Both the position numbers and the translations under genes were made by a program. Source: Rhodopseudomonas sp. P2A-2r (GTDB lineage: Bacteria; Pseudomonadota; Alphaproteobacteria; Rhizobiales; Xanthobacteraceae). From it: DNA of 64,000 nt. The notes beneath the pieces were generated by a model, which did no database searches, was not told the DNA's origin, and saw nothing but the letters and a program-made list of their open reading frames with translations. Of the stretch, positions 17,032-24,841 are shown piece by piece. Position 1 is the stretch's first letter, and each line of letters starts with the position of its first letter. The DNA lies in assembly GCF_026015985.1 (NCBI RefSeq), contig NZ_CP110389.1, positions 2,450,001 to 2,514,000 on the forward strand. Reading direction: 5' to 3'.

Positions 17032-19353
17032 ATGAATATTCTGCCCGGCAACATGCGTTTCGGTGCGGGTCTCCCCGTCAAGCGTGTCGAAGATCAACGT
17101 TTGCTGACCGGGTTGGGCCACTTCATCGACGACAAGCCGGAAGACGGCGCGCTGTGGCTCTATGTGCTGCGCTCGCCCCATGCCCATGCGAAGATCACGG
17201 CCATCGACGCCGCCGCCGCCAGGGCGATGCCGGGCGTCGAAGCGATCTACACCGGTGCAGACCTGGTCGCGGCCGATGTCGGCACGCTGCCGACCCTGCA
17301 GGTGTTCAAGCGCGCCGATGGTTCGGCCATGACCTTCCCGCCGCGCCGGCTGCTGGCGCATGAGGTGGTGCGCTTTGCCGGCGAGCCGGTGGCCGCGATT
17401 GTAGCCACGTCGAAGGCCCTGGCACAACTCGCCGCCGAAGCCGTGGTCGTCGACTATGAGGTGATGCCTGCGGCAGTCGATCCGACGGCCGCCATCGCGC
17501 CGGGCGCACCGGTGGTGTGGCCTGACGCGCCGGACAATATCGCAGCCGTCATGAGCTATGGCGATGCGGCCAAGGTCGAGCAGGCCTTCGCTGGCGCCAA
17601 GCACGTGGTGTCGCTCGACATCACCAGCCAGCGGCTGATCCCCTCCGCCATGGAGCCGCGCAGCGCCATCGCCGAAGTTGACAAGAAGGGACGGCTGACC
17701 CTGCATGTGCAGTCGCAGACGCCGGCATCGACCCGCGATATTCTGGCCGATGCCATTTTGAAACGTCCGAAGGACAGCATTCGCGTCGTCGTCAGCGACA
17801 TCGGCGGCGGCTTCGGTCAGAAGACCAGCCTCTATCCCGAAGACGGCATCGTTGCCTGGGCCGCGGTGACGCTCAACCGCAAGATCCGCTGGCGCGGCGA
17901 TCGCACCGACGATTTCGTCGGTGGCACCCATGGCCGCGACCTGACCTCGACCGCCGAGATCGCGCTCGATGCCAAGGGCCGCATCCAGGCCTATCGGGTG
18001 CGTTCGCTGGGCGGCACCGGCGCCTACCTGTCCGGCACCGCCGTGGTGATTCCGCTGGTGCTCGGCCCGTTCGTGCAGACCAGCGTCTATGACGTGCAGC
18101 TGGTGCATTACGACATCAAGGCCGTGATGACGCATACGGCGCCGGTTGGTGCCTATCGCGGTGCCGGACGGCCCGAGGCGGTGTTCATCATGGAGCGGCT
18201 GATGGATGCCGCGGCGCGCCAGATCGGCATGGATCCGCGCGCGATCCGCAAGGTCAATTACATCAAGCCGACGCAGCTGCCCTACAAGAACGCCGTCGGC
18301 CAGACCTATGACAGCGGCGCCTTCGCGCACATGCTGGACCGCGCCTGCGAACTGTCGGACTGGGACGGTTTTGCCGCGCGCAAGAAGGCGGCGAAGAAGA
18401 AGGGCCTGCTCTACGGTCGCGGCCTGACCAGCTACATCGAATGGACCGGCGGTCCCGGCACGAAGGAAACCGTCACCCTGCACGCCACGGCGGAGGGCCG
18501 CGTCATCCTGCATTCCGGCACCCAGGCCATGGGGCAGGGGCTGGCGACCACCTATTCGCAGATGGTGGCGGAGTCGCTCGGCATCGGCATCGACAAGATC
18601 GATGTGATCCAGGGCGACACCGACGTCATCACCGGCATGGGCAGCGTCGGCTCGCGCTCGCTGTTCGTCGGCGGCACCGCGGCGGTGGTGTCGGCCGTGG
18701 ACCTGATCGCCAAGGCGCGCGAGAAGGCCGCCAACATGCTGGAAGCCTCGGTCGATGACATCGAATATGCCGGCGGCTTCCTCACCGTGGTCGGCACCGA
18801 CAAGCGCGTCGGATTGTTCGAGATCGCCAAGGCCGAGAAGGGCGCCCGGCTCAGCGTCGAATCCACCGGCGAAGCCGACGGTCCGACGTGGCCGAACGGC
18901 ACCCATATCTGCGAGGTCGAGATCGATCCCGAGACCGGCATCACCAATGTGGTGAAATACACCACGGTGGACGATGTCGGCGTTGCGGTGAACCCCATGC
19001 TGGTCACCGGCCAGGTTCACGGCGGCGTGGTGCAGGGCATCGGCCAGGCGCTCTATGAAGGCGTGCACTACGACGCCGAGGGACAATTGCTGACCGCCAG
19101 CTATCAGGACTACTGCATCCCGCGCGCTTCCGACGTGCCGCCGATCGCCGTGACGCTGGACGGCTCGGCGCCGTGCGTCACCAATCCGCTCGGCGCCAAG
19201 GGCTGCGGCGAATCCGGCGCCATCGGCGGCCCGCCCTGCATCACCAATGGCGTGCTTGACGCGCTGAGCGGGCTTGGCATCACCCAGCTCAACACACCGC
19301 TGTCGCCGCTGAAAGTGTGGGAAGCGATCCGGGGCGCCAGCTCTCCGGCATAA
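17032..19353 (+). CDS. Molybdenum hydroxylase large subunit (xanthine/aldehyde oxidase, form II CoxL-like), orphan
   Basis: This 773-residue subunit of the xanthine dehydrogenase/aldehyde oxidase family shows the a/b hammerhead domain (GAGLPVKRVEDQRLLTGLGHFIDD) and the molybdopterin-cytosine-dinucleotide motifs GGGFGQKTSLYPED, GAYRGAGRPEA and MGQGLATTYSQM. The catalytic Glu is in GAKGCGESGAIG. AYRGAGRPE rather than the AYRCSFR loop marks a form II, non-CO-dehydrogenase enzyme. The usual FAD subunit and 2Fe-2S subunit genes are not adjacent, so it must borrow them or use another electron carrier. Its location suggests hydroxylation of a purine or heterocycle, or oxidation of an aldehyde with the neighbouring dehydrogenase. 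Confidence 0.87.
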   Translation: MNILPGNMRFGAGLPVKRVEDQRLLTGLGHFIDDKPEDGALWLYVLRSPHAHAKITAIDAAAARAMPGVEAIYTGADLVAADVGTLPTLQVFKRADGSAMTFPPRRLLAHEVVRFAGEPVAAIVATSKALAQLAAEAVVVDYEVMPAAVDPTAAIAPGAPVVWPDAPDNIAAVMSYGDAAKVEQAFAGAKHVVSLDITSQRLIPSAMEPRSAIAEVDKKGRLTLHVQSQTPASTRDILADAILKRPKDSIRVVVSDIGGGFGQKTSLYPEDGIVAWAAVTLNRKIRWRGDRTDDFVGGTHGRDLTSTAEIALDAKGRIQAYRVRSLGGTGAYLSGTAVVIPLVLGPFVQTSVYDVQLVHYDIKAVMTHTAPVGAYRGAGRPEAVFIMERLMDAAARQIGMDPRAIRKVNYIKPTQLPYKNAVGQTYDSGAFAHMLDRACELSDWDGFAARKKAAKKKGLLYGRGLTSYIEWTGGPGTKETVTLHATAEGRVILHSGTQAMGQGLATTYSQMVAESLGIGIDKIDVIQGDTDVITGMGSVGSRSLFVGGTAAVVSAVDLIAKAREKAANMLEASVDDIEYAGGFLTVVGTDKRVGLFEIAKAEKGARLSVESTGEADGPTWPNGTHICEVEIDPETGITNVVKYTTVDDVGVAVNPMLVTGQVHGGVVQGIGQALYEGVHYDAEGQLLTASYQDYCIPRASDVPPIAVTLDGSAPCVTNPLGAKGCGESGAIGGPPCITNGVLDALSGLGITQLNTPLSPLKVWEAIRGASSPA

Positions 19354-19356
19354 CCG

Positions 19357-19429
19357 GTAGGATGGGTTGAGCCCTTGCGAAACCCATCGGCAGCGGATGA
19401 TGGGTATCGCTTCGCTCCACCCATCCTAC
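19357..19429. repeat. Palindromic intergenic repeat (GTAGGATGGGT type)
   Basis: GTAGGATGGGT at 19357-19367 is the reverse complement of ACCCATCCTAC at 19419-19429, with further pairing inside (AACCCATC / GATGGGTA). It is a known style of dispersed palindrome in Bradyrhizobium-group genomes. It lies between the hydroxylase and alcohol dehydrogenase genes. Confidence 0.8.
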
Positions 19430-19469
19430 GACATCAACAAACAACAAGAACCAAAAAGGAGAACACGCC

Positions 19470-20537
19470 ATGAAGAGCTACAAGGTCACCGATTTCAACG
19501 CGCCGCTGCAGGAAGTCGACGCGCCCATCGTGCAGCCGACCGGCACGCAGGTGCTGATCAAGGTGCAGGCCGCAGGCGTCTGCCACAGCGACCTGCATAT
19601 CTGGGAGGGCGGCTACGATCTCGGCCACGGCCGCAAACCGCTTTCTTTGAAGGATCGCGGCGTGTCGCTGCCGCGCACCATGGGCCACGAGACGGTCGGC
19701 GAGGTGCTGGCGTTCGGTCCGGATGTGACCGAGGCCGACAAGCACGCGCTGAAGGTCGGCGACATCGCGCTGGTCTATCCCTGGCTCGGCTGCGGCAAGT
19801 GCGCCGTCTGCCTCAAGGGCGAGGAGAACATGTGCCTGAAGCCGAATTCGCTCGGCGTGCATTGTGACGGCGGCTATGCCGACCACATGATCGTGCCGCA
19901 TCCGCGCTACCTGATCGACCTCAAGGGCCTCGATCCCGTCACCGCCGCGCCTTACGCCTGCTCGGGCGTCACCACCTTCAGCGCGCTGAAGAAGGTCGAG
20001 CACGATCTCGGCAACACCATAGTGATCATCGGCGCCGGCGGTCTCGGCCTGATGGCGCTGTCGCTGCTGAAGGCGATGGGCGGCAAGGGCGCCATCGTGG
20101 TCGACATCGATGCCCGCAAGCGTGAAGCCGCAGAAAAGGCCGGCGCGCTCGGCTCGGTGGATGGCGCGGCACCCGACGCGCTGGAGCAACTGGCGAAGAA
20201 GGCCGGCGGCCCGATCATGTCGGTGATCGATCTGGTCGGGAATGCAGCCACGACACAGCTCGGCTTCGATTGCCTGTCCAAGGGCGGCAAGCTGGTGATC
20301 GTCGGCCTGTTCGGTGGCGGCGCCACCTTCGCCCTGCCGCTGATCCCGATCAAGGCAATCACCATCCAGGGCAGCTATGTGGGCAATCTCGGCGAGACCC
20401 GCGAGCTGCTCGATCTGGTGCGGACCAAGAAGATCGCACCGATCCCGGTCACGCCGATGCCGTTCGCGAAAGCCAACGATGCGCTCAACGACCTCAAGCA
20501 GGGCAAGTTGGTGGGGCGCGCGGTGCTGACGCCGTAG
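19470..20537 (+). CDS. Zinc-dependent alcohol dehydrogenase (MDR family)
   Basis: This 355-residue medium-chain dehydrogenase has the catalytic zinc ligands in AAGVCHSDLH and MGHETVGE. The structural-zinc cysteines are in CGKCAVCLKGEENMC, and a Rossmann fold has VIIGAGGLGLMAL. It should oxidise an alcohol or hydroxy compound with NAD(P)+. A strong ribosome site (AAAAAGGAGAAC) precedes the ATG at 19470. It lies 117 bases after the molybdenum hydroxylase gene, separated by a palindromic repeat, so co-transcription is possible. The two could form an alcohol-to-aldehyde-to-acid route, but this is inferred. Confidence 0.88.
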   Translation: MKSYKVTDFNAPLQEVDAPIVQPTGTQVLIKVQAAGVCHSDLHIWEGGYDLGHGRKPLSLKDRGVSLPRTMGHETVGEVLAFGPDVTEADKHALKVGDIALVYPWLGCGKCAVCLKGEENMCLKPNSLGVHCDGGYADHMIVPHPRYLIDLKGLDPVTAAPYACSGVTTFSALKKVEHDLGNTIVIIGAGGLGLMALSLLKAMGGKGAIVVDIDARKREAAEKAGALGSVDGAAPDALEQLAKKAGGPIMSVIDLVGNAATTQLGFDCLSKGGKLVIVGLFGGGATFALPLIPIKAITIQGSYVGNLGETRELLDLVRTKKIAPIPVTPMPFAKANDALNDLKQGKLVGRAVLTP

Positions 20538-20689
20538 CGGCGGCACCACAGACGCTTGTGACCGTCTTGCGCGCACCGGGGCTTGTGAACCGCATGCGGC
20601 GTCCGTTTCAAGGCACCGGTCCGACCGCCACCCGCGCGTTGTTGCGTGGCGACAATGCGTCCGAGCCGTGATCTGTCCTTCCCTCTACA

Positions 20690-20896
20690 GGCAGGGCTAT
20701 CGCGTATGGTTGTGGGACACTCCAGGCTCTCCACGTCGTCCCCGCGCAGGCGGGGACCCATACGCTCAAGCGCCGAGGCGGTAGCGCTTTTGTCTCCGCG
20801 CTTTAAACTTCAAAGCCGGTGTTGATGGGTCCCCGCCTGCGCGGGGACGACTCCGTACTTGATCTGCGCGCCAAAGCCATAGGCGATAGCCCTGCC
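20690..20896. repeat. Nested inverted-repeat element (outer 20 bp arms, inner perfect 27 bp arms)
   Basis: Outer arms 20690-20709 and 20877-20896 are 20 bp inverted repeats with one mismatch. Inner arms 20735-20761 and 20825-20851 are a perfect 27 bp inverted repeat (GTCGTCCCCGCGCAGGCGGG and the seven bases after it). Each inner arm is itself a CCCCGC-GCAG-GCGGGG hairpin. The centre contains no gene. The flanks 20538-20689 and 20897-21209 also hold no gene I can support. Confidence 0.85.
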
Positions 20897-21209
20897 CCAC
20901 AGGGGAGGGCGAGCTGACAGGTCAGGTTAAAGGGGTGGGCACGACCCGTTTACCCATTTGCAACGGCGACATTGCAGGCCGTCGTGCCGGATCGCGATCC
21001 AGGTGCAGGACGCGAGGGCGGCGGTGCGATGATGGCGGTGACAGGGATGGTTGACTCGGTGCGCTCATTGAGTGGTGCGAGAGCGTGGCGGAGTGGGGCT
21101 GCCCGATACGTTGGCGCACGGTTCGCCGGAAGCCGGCGCGAGGCGATCATGATCCGGTCAGTTGCCGCTGCCGACGGGACGCCGAGAGAGACCGGCAGTC
21201 CGACCGGTC

Positions 21210-21581
21210 TTATTTTTCCTCGTCGGCGATGGCTTCCATCAGAACGACCATCTGGCGCTGCACCGTCTGACTCTTGATCCGGCTATAGGCTCGCAGCAGG
21301 CGAAGGCTGAACGCGCTGTCCAGAAACAGCAGGCTTTCCACTTCGCGCGTCTTGCCGTCACCATCGTAGAAGAACGTGACGGGCACATCCAGGGCGGTCG
21401 CAATCTGTTGCAGGCGAGCGGCGCCGACGCGATTAACACCTTTTTCGTATTTCTGGACCTGCTGGAAACTTACTCCGAGCTGCTCGCCCAAGTCTGCCTG
21501 CGAGATCTTCTGTTCAACGCGACGGAGACGGATTCTCTTGCCCATCTCGATGTCGGGTTTGCCGGCGCTACGTTGCTTCAT
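21210..21581 (-). CDS. XRE-family transcriptional regulator
   Basis: This 123-residue cytoplasmic DNA-binding protein has a Cro/CI-type helix-turn-helix at about residues 14-65 (GKRIRLRRVEQKISQADLGE, then LGVSFQQVQKYEKGVNRV). After it comes FYDGDGKTREVESLLFLDS and a helical tail (LRLLRAYSRIKSQTVQRQMV). This layout is common in small alphaproteobacterial regulators with a short C-terminal helix. It stands alone, 48 bases beyond the stop of the frameshifted LysR gene on the same strand. Target genes are unknown. Confidence 0.88.
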   Translation of the reverse strand: MKQRSAGKPDIEMGKRIRLRRVEQKISQADLGEQLGVSFQQVQKYEKGVNRVGAARLQQIATALDVPVTFFYDGDGKTREVESLLFLDSAFSLRLLRAYSRIKSQTVQRQMVVLMEAIADEEK

Positions 21582-21629
21582 TCTTCACCATTCAGTTGGT
21601 TGATTCGGACAGTGTTATTGTTTTTTTGA

Positions 21630-22692
21630 CTAAAGCCAGTCGGCCCGGAAGCCTTCGAACTGGTTTATCAGATTATCCCCTTTATATACGGACTTGAGAT
21701 CATTGGGATGAATGAATTCGTCTCGAAACCAGGGAAATCGAACGGGGTTAAAAGATTCGACGATCCAGTCGATCATGCGGCGAATCCGTGGTATTCGGCT
21801 GCTGTCAGGGTGGTACGATAGCCAGATATCAAACGGCCGGCACAAATCCAGCTCGAGCGGGACGATCTTCCCGCCCAGTGCGAAAGCATATGACGGCAGC
21901 AATCCTATTCCGGCCCCTTTTGCAACAGCCCAATAGTTTGCGCTGCTCACATTGGTACGCATCACAAGCAAATCCTGCTGTGGTACCCCGGGAAACCAGC
22001 TGTCGAAAATTTCCTTGGCAGCGGTCTGGTCAGCGAACTGCATGACAATCCGGTGCTTGATCAACTCCTGATACGTTTTCGGCGTGCCAAATGTTTCAAG
22101 ATATTTCGAGCTCGCGAAAAACATCACATGGAGCCGTCCGAGCTTGACCACCTTGACGTCCAGTGCGGTCGGCCGCGACAGCTGGATGGCGACGTCGGCC
22201 TCGTGGCGCTGAACATCGGCCGACTTCATGGCGCAATGCAGGTCGACGAGAATATTGGGGAACGATTGCTGAAACTCCACCAGGCGTGGCGCCAGCCAGA
22301 ACGTTCCCAGCCCCTCGGTGACGGCGACGCGCACCTCGCCCGACAATGTCTGCGTGACGGAGTTGCGGGCCCGCAGCAGATCGAACGAAGCGGACTCCAT
22401 TCGCTCGACGGCTGAAACGACCAGCTTGCCTTCATCGGTCAACCGTGTGCCGTGGACGTCGCGCGTGAACAGCGTTGCGCCAATCTGCCGTTCGAAATCG
22501 TCGATCTCGCCGGCGCACGAGATTGATCGACTGGCCGATTCGCTCTGCGGCCGAACGGAAACTGCCGCACCGGACGACTTCGAGGAAAATCCTGGCCGCA
22601 TCCCAGTCGCCCAGACGATGTGGGCCACCGCTAGGGTGTTCTTCCTGAGGAACGCCCCTGTCCGCCAACTGACGCATACACCCATCCTCCAC
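21630..22692 (-). pseudogene. LysR-family regulator with a one-base frameshift in the HTH domain
   Basis: The HTH start (DWDAARIFLEVVRCGSFRSA, then AERIGQSINLVRR) is read in one frame from about 22692. The rest (IDDFERQIGATLFTRDVHGT, then a complete effector domain ending RADWL) is read in another frame to 21630. Removing one G near 22512 restores the family motif VRRRIDDFE. All downstream sequence is intact, so this may be a base-calling error rather than a dead gene. It is divergent from the GNAT/hydrolase operon starting at 22745 and is its natural candidate regulator. The exact start is uncertain (22692 or 22677). Confidence 0.8.
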
Positions 22693-22744
22693 GGCCCTAG
22701 TCTTGCCAGATCAAGAGAAAGTTCACAACTTTGGATGGATCTCC

Positions 22745-23992
22745 ATGACCGCGCATGCACCGACGCCGATCCGCGCGACGCCGACCTATCCGCCGGCCGT
22801 TCACCCCGCCAAGCACCCGCTCCCCGCAGACAATCTTGAAGACTTCGCCAGGGAGGTCGTGGTCTTCACGATGCCGCCCGGCGACGTCGGCCGCTTGATG
22901 GAGCGCGCTGAAAGCGATCTTCCGGGGCTGGCCTCGCTCGCGGCCGCGTTGCGCGTCATGGCACACAACCCGGATTCGGTATGGGCCATCGCACGGCGAA
23001 GCGACCCGTTGAAAAGCGCAAGCGCGGAAGGCTTCGTCGGATTTCTGATGCTGAACGCGGAAGGTTTGCGGCGACTGGTCGCGGGCAGCTTTGACGCGAG
23101 CGATCCGGACCTCGATCTGCTGTGCCGCCAGAACGAACGCCCCGCTGGTATTTATTTATGGGCTATGTGGGCGCGCAATAACCTCGTCGCCGGTATCCCG
23201 TTAGCGTTCGAGAAGATGTTCACGCCGCTGACCAGGGATGCCGACATCTATGCGCGGGCCGTGACGCAGGATGGCAAGCGACTGCTGGAGACCATGGGAT
23301 TTCGACCCGGTGCGGTGTTCGAGAACCTCAGCCACCCCGGCCTGCACAGTCTGCCGAGGTCAGGCGTACCGGCCGACGCGCCGCTCTACGATCGCTATGG
23401 CCAGGGACGTCCCGACAAGGCGATCTCGGTGACCGTTGCCCGCTCCATGGAAGACCTGATGCGGGTCGTCGCGATCCGCAGCGCCGTCTATATCGCCGAG
23501 CAGGAATGTCCCTATCTCGAGGAATTCGACGGCAACGATTTCAGCTCGACGCATCTGCTGGCCTACGTCGGCAACGAGCCGGTGGGCTGCCTGCGCATCC
23601 GCTATTTTGCCGACTTCGCCAAGATCGAGCGTCTCGCGGTGCGCAAGGAATTCCGCAAGATGCGGATCTCGCCGCATCTCGTCGAGGCGGCTATCGAGCT
23701 GTGCCAGGCCAAGGGCTATCAGCGGCTGTACGGGCACGCACAGAAGCGGCTGGTGAAATTCTGGTCGCAATTCGGATTCAGGACGTTCGAAGGCGGCCAG
23801 GAGCTGGTGTTCTCTGATTTCGACTATGTCGAGATGCAGATGATGACCGAGCGGCGTCCCAATGCCATCACCATCGGAGTCGATGCCTATCTCACCATCC
23901 GGCCGGAGGGGCAGTGGCACCGGCCCGGCGTGCTGGAAAAGTCGCGAGCACGTCCGGTAACCCGTCCCTCGATCGACAGGGGCGCCGCGTGA
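22745..23992 (+). CDS. GNAT-family N-acetyltransferase (two-domain)
   Basis: This 415-residue protein has a GNAT domain in its C-terminal half: VVAIRSAVYIAEQECPYLEEF, then HLLAYVGNEPVGCLRIRYF, the acetyl-CoA-binding segment IERLAVRKEFRKMRISPHLV, and the YGHAQKRLVKFWSQFGFRTF tail. The N-terminal half (residues 30-215) looks like a second, degenerate acyltransferase-like domain. I start at the ATG at 22745. An in-frame start 42 bases further upstream is possible. Its stop overlaps the GTG start of the next gene by 4 bases. The acceptor substrate is unknown. The protein resembles the acyl-homoserine-lactone-synthase-like GNAT group only in general fold. Confidence 0.8.
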   Translation: MTAHAPTPIRATPTYPPAVHPAKHPLPADNLEDFAREVVVFTMPPGDVGRLMERAESDLPGLASLAAALRVMAHNPDSVWAIARRSDPLKSASAEGFVGFLMLNAEGLRRLVAGSFDASDPDLDLLCRQNERPAGIYLWAMWARNNLVAGIPLAFEKMFTPLTRDADIYARAVTQDGKRLLETMGFRPGAVFENLSHPGLHSLPRSGVPADAPLYDRYGQGRPDKAISVTVARSMEDLMRVVAIRSAVYIAEQECPYLEEFDGNDFSSTHLLAYVGNEPVGCLRIRYFADFAKIERLAVRKEFRKMRISPHLVEAAIELCQAKGYQRLYGHAQKRLVKFWSQFGFRTFEGGQELVFSDFDYVEMQMMTERRPNAITIGVDAYLTIRPEGQWHRPGVLEKSRARPVTRPSIDRGAA

Positions 23993-24594
23993 CCTCCGTC
24001 GTCAGCCTCAGGGTCTTTGCGAACTCGGCCAGCGTGCCCACGGTTGTGCTCGTCGACATGCAGCAGGAATATCTCGCCGCGCCGCGCATGCTGGCGATCC
24101 CCGATATCGATCTGGCGCTGGCGAATTGCGAGCGCGTCCTTCTGCATTGTCGCAAGGTCGGGCTGCCGGTGGCCTTCATGCGGTCGCTCGGGGAGTCCGC
24201 CTTCTTCAACCGCGCATCTCCGTTCGGCCGCTGGATCGAGGGCTTCGAGCCGCAGCGCAACGAGATGATCTTCGAACGCAGCAACCCGTCTTGCTATTCC
24301 AGCGAGTTGTTCACCTCCATGATGAGCCAAAGTCCGGGCGGCTTCGTGCTGGCTGGTTTCGCCGGAGAATCCGCCTGCCTGTCGACGCTGGTCGATGCCT
24401 ATCATCGCAAGCACAAGGCGACGTTTCTGCACGACGCTTCGGCGAGCCACGCGCTGGACGAAGTGCCAGCCGCCGAGGTTCACCGCGCCGTTTCCAAAAT
24501 ATGCGGTCTGTATGGAGAGGTCTATGAAACAACCAACTGGATTGCCTCAACTCTACCTCGCAAGCTCGGGCAAGGGAACAAGACCGGTGGTTGA
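23989..24594 (+). CDS. Isochorismatase-fold cysteine hydrolase-like protein
   Basis: This 201-residue protein of the isochorismatase-like family starts at the GTG at 23989, overlapping the stop of the GNAT gene (GTGA). The catalytic Asp (VVLVDMQQEY) and Cys (LAGFAGESACLSTLVDAY) are present. Where family members carry the catalytic Lys, this protein has FERSNPS, with no Lys. It may therefore be a divergent or non-hydrolytic member. It is translationally coupled to the GNAT gene and to the small protein that follows. A joint role in making or removing an acylated amide is possible, but not shown. Confidence 0.78.
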   Translation: MTSVVSLRVFANSASVPTVVLVDMQQEYLAAPRMLAIPDIDLALANCERVLLHCRKVGLPVAFMRSLGESAFFNRASPFGRWIEGFEPQRNEMIFERSNPSCYSSELFTSMMSQSPGGFVLAGFAGESACLSTLVDAYHRKHKATFLHDASASHALDEVPAAEVHRAVSKICGLYGEVYETTNWIASTLPRKLGQGNKTGG

Positions 24595-24826
24595 TACGGA
24601 CACGCGCCTGCGTTCGGTTATGGCCAGGCTAGAGGAATGCCAGAACATTCTCGCTGAATCGGGTGAGCGCGAAACCCTGCAGCTGGTTGCCATGACCATC
24701 CTGCAGCTGCGGATGCGGCTGCATCACATCGGCGACGCCGAACTGAAGGCGCTGTGCGATGCCATCGAGCCCGAGCCTGTGGAGGAGTCGGATCTGTGGC
24801 GGGTCTCGGGCGAACTCGGCTCCTGA
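24524..24826 (+). CDS. Small conserved-type protein of unknown function (100 aa)
   Basis: The start ATG at 24524 lies inside the end of the hydrolase gene and has a very good ribosome site (GGAGAGG, 4 bases upstream), which decides this start over other in-frame candidates. The protein is mainly helical (LRSVMARLEECQNILAE, LQLVAMTILQLRMRLHHI) with an acidic C-terminus and no Cys or catalytic pattern I recognise. The overlap of about 70 bases with the upstream gene indicates coupled translation, so it is likely a partner or regulator of the two enzymes. The function is unknown. Confidence 0.65.
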   Translation: MKQPTGLPQLYLASSGKGTRPVVDTDTRLRSVMARLEECQNILAESGERETLQLVAMTILQLRMRLHHIGDAELKALCDAIEPEPVEESDLWRVSGELGS

Positions 24827-24841
24827 ACGACGCGAGCGGGG

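Noticed and set aside
16858..19086. Long minus-strand open frame (742 codons) opposite the molybdenum hydroxylase gene
   Set aside because: It is a high-GC shadow frame: no domain motifs, His/Arg/Gly-rich composition, and it lies across a gene with clear catalytic motifs on the other strand.
17032..19353. Call as carbon monoxide dehydrogenase CoxL
   Set aside because: The active-site loop reads AYRGAGRPE (form II) rather than AYRCSFR, and coxM/coxS partners are absent, so CO oxidation is not supported.
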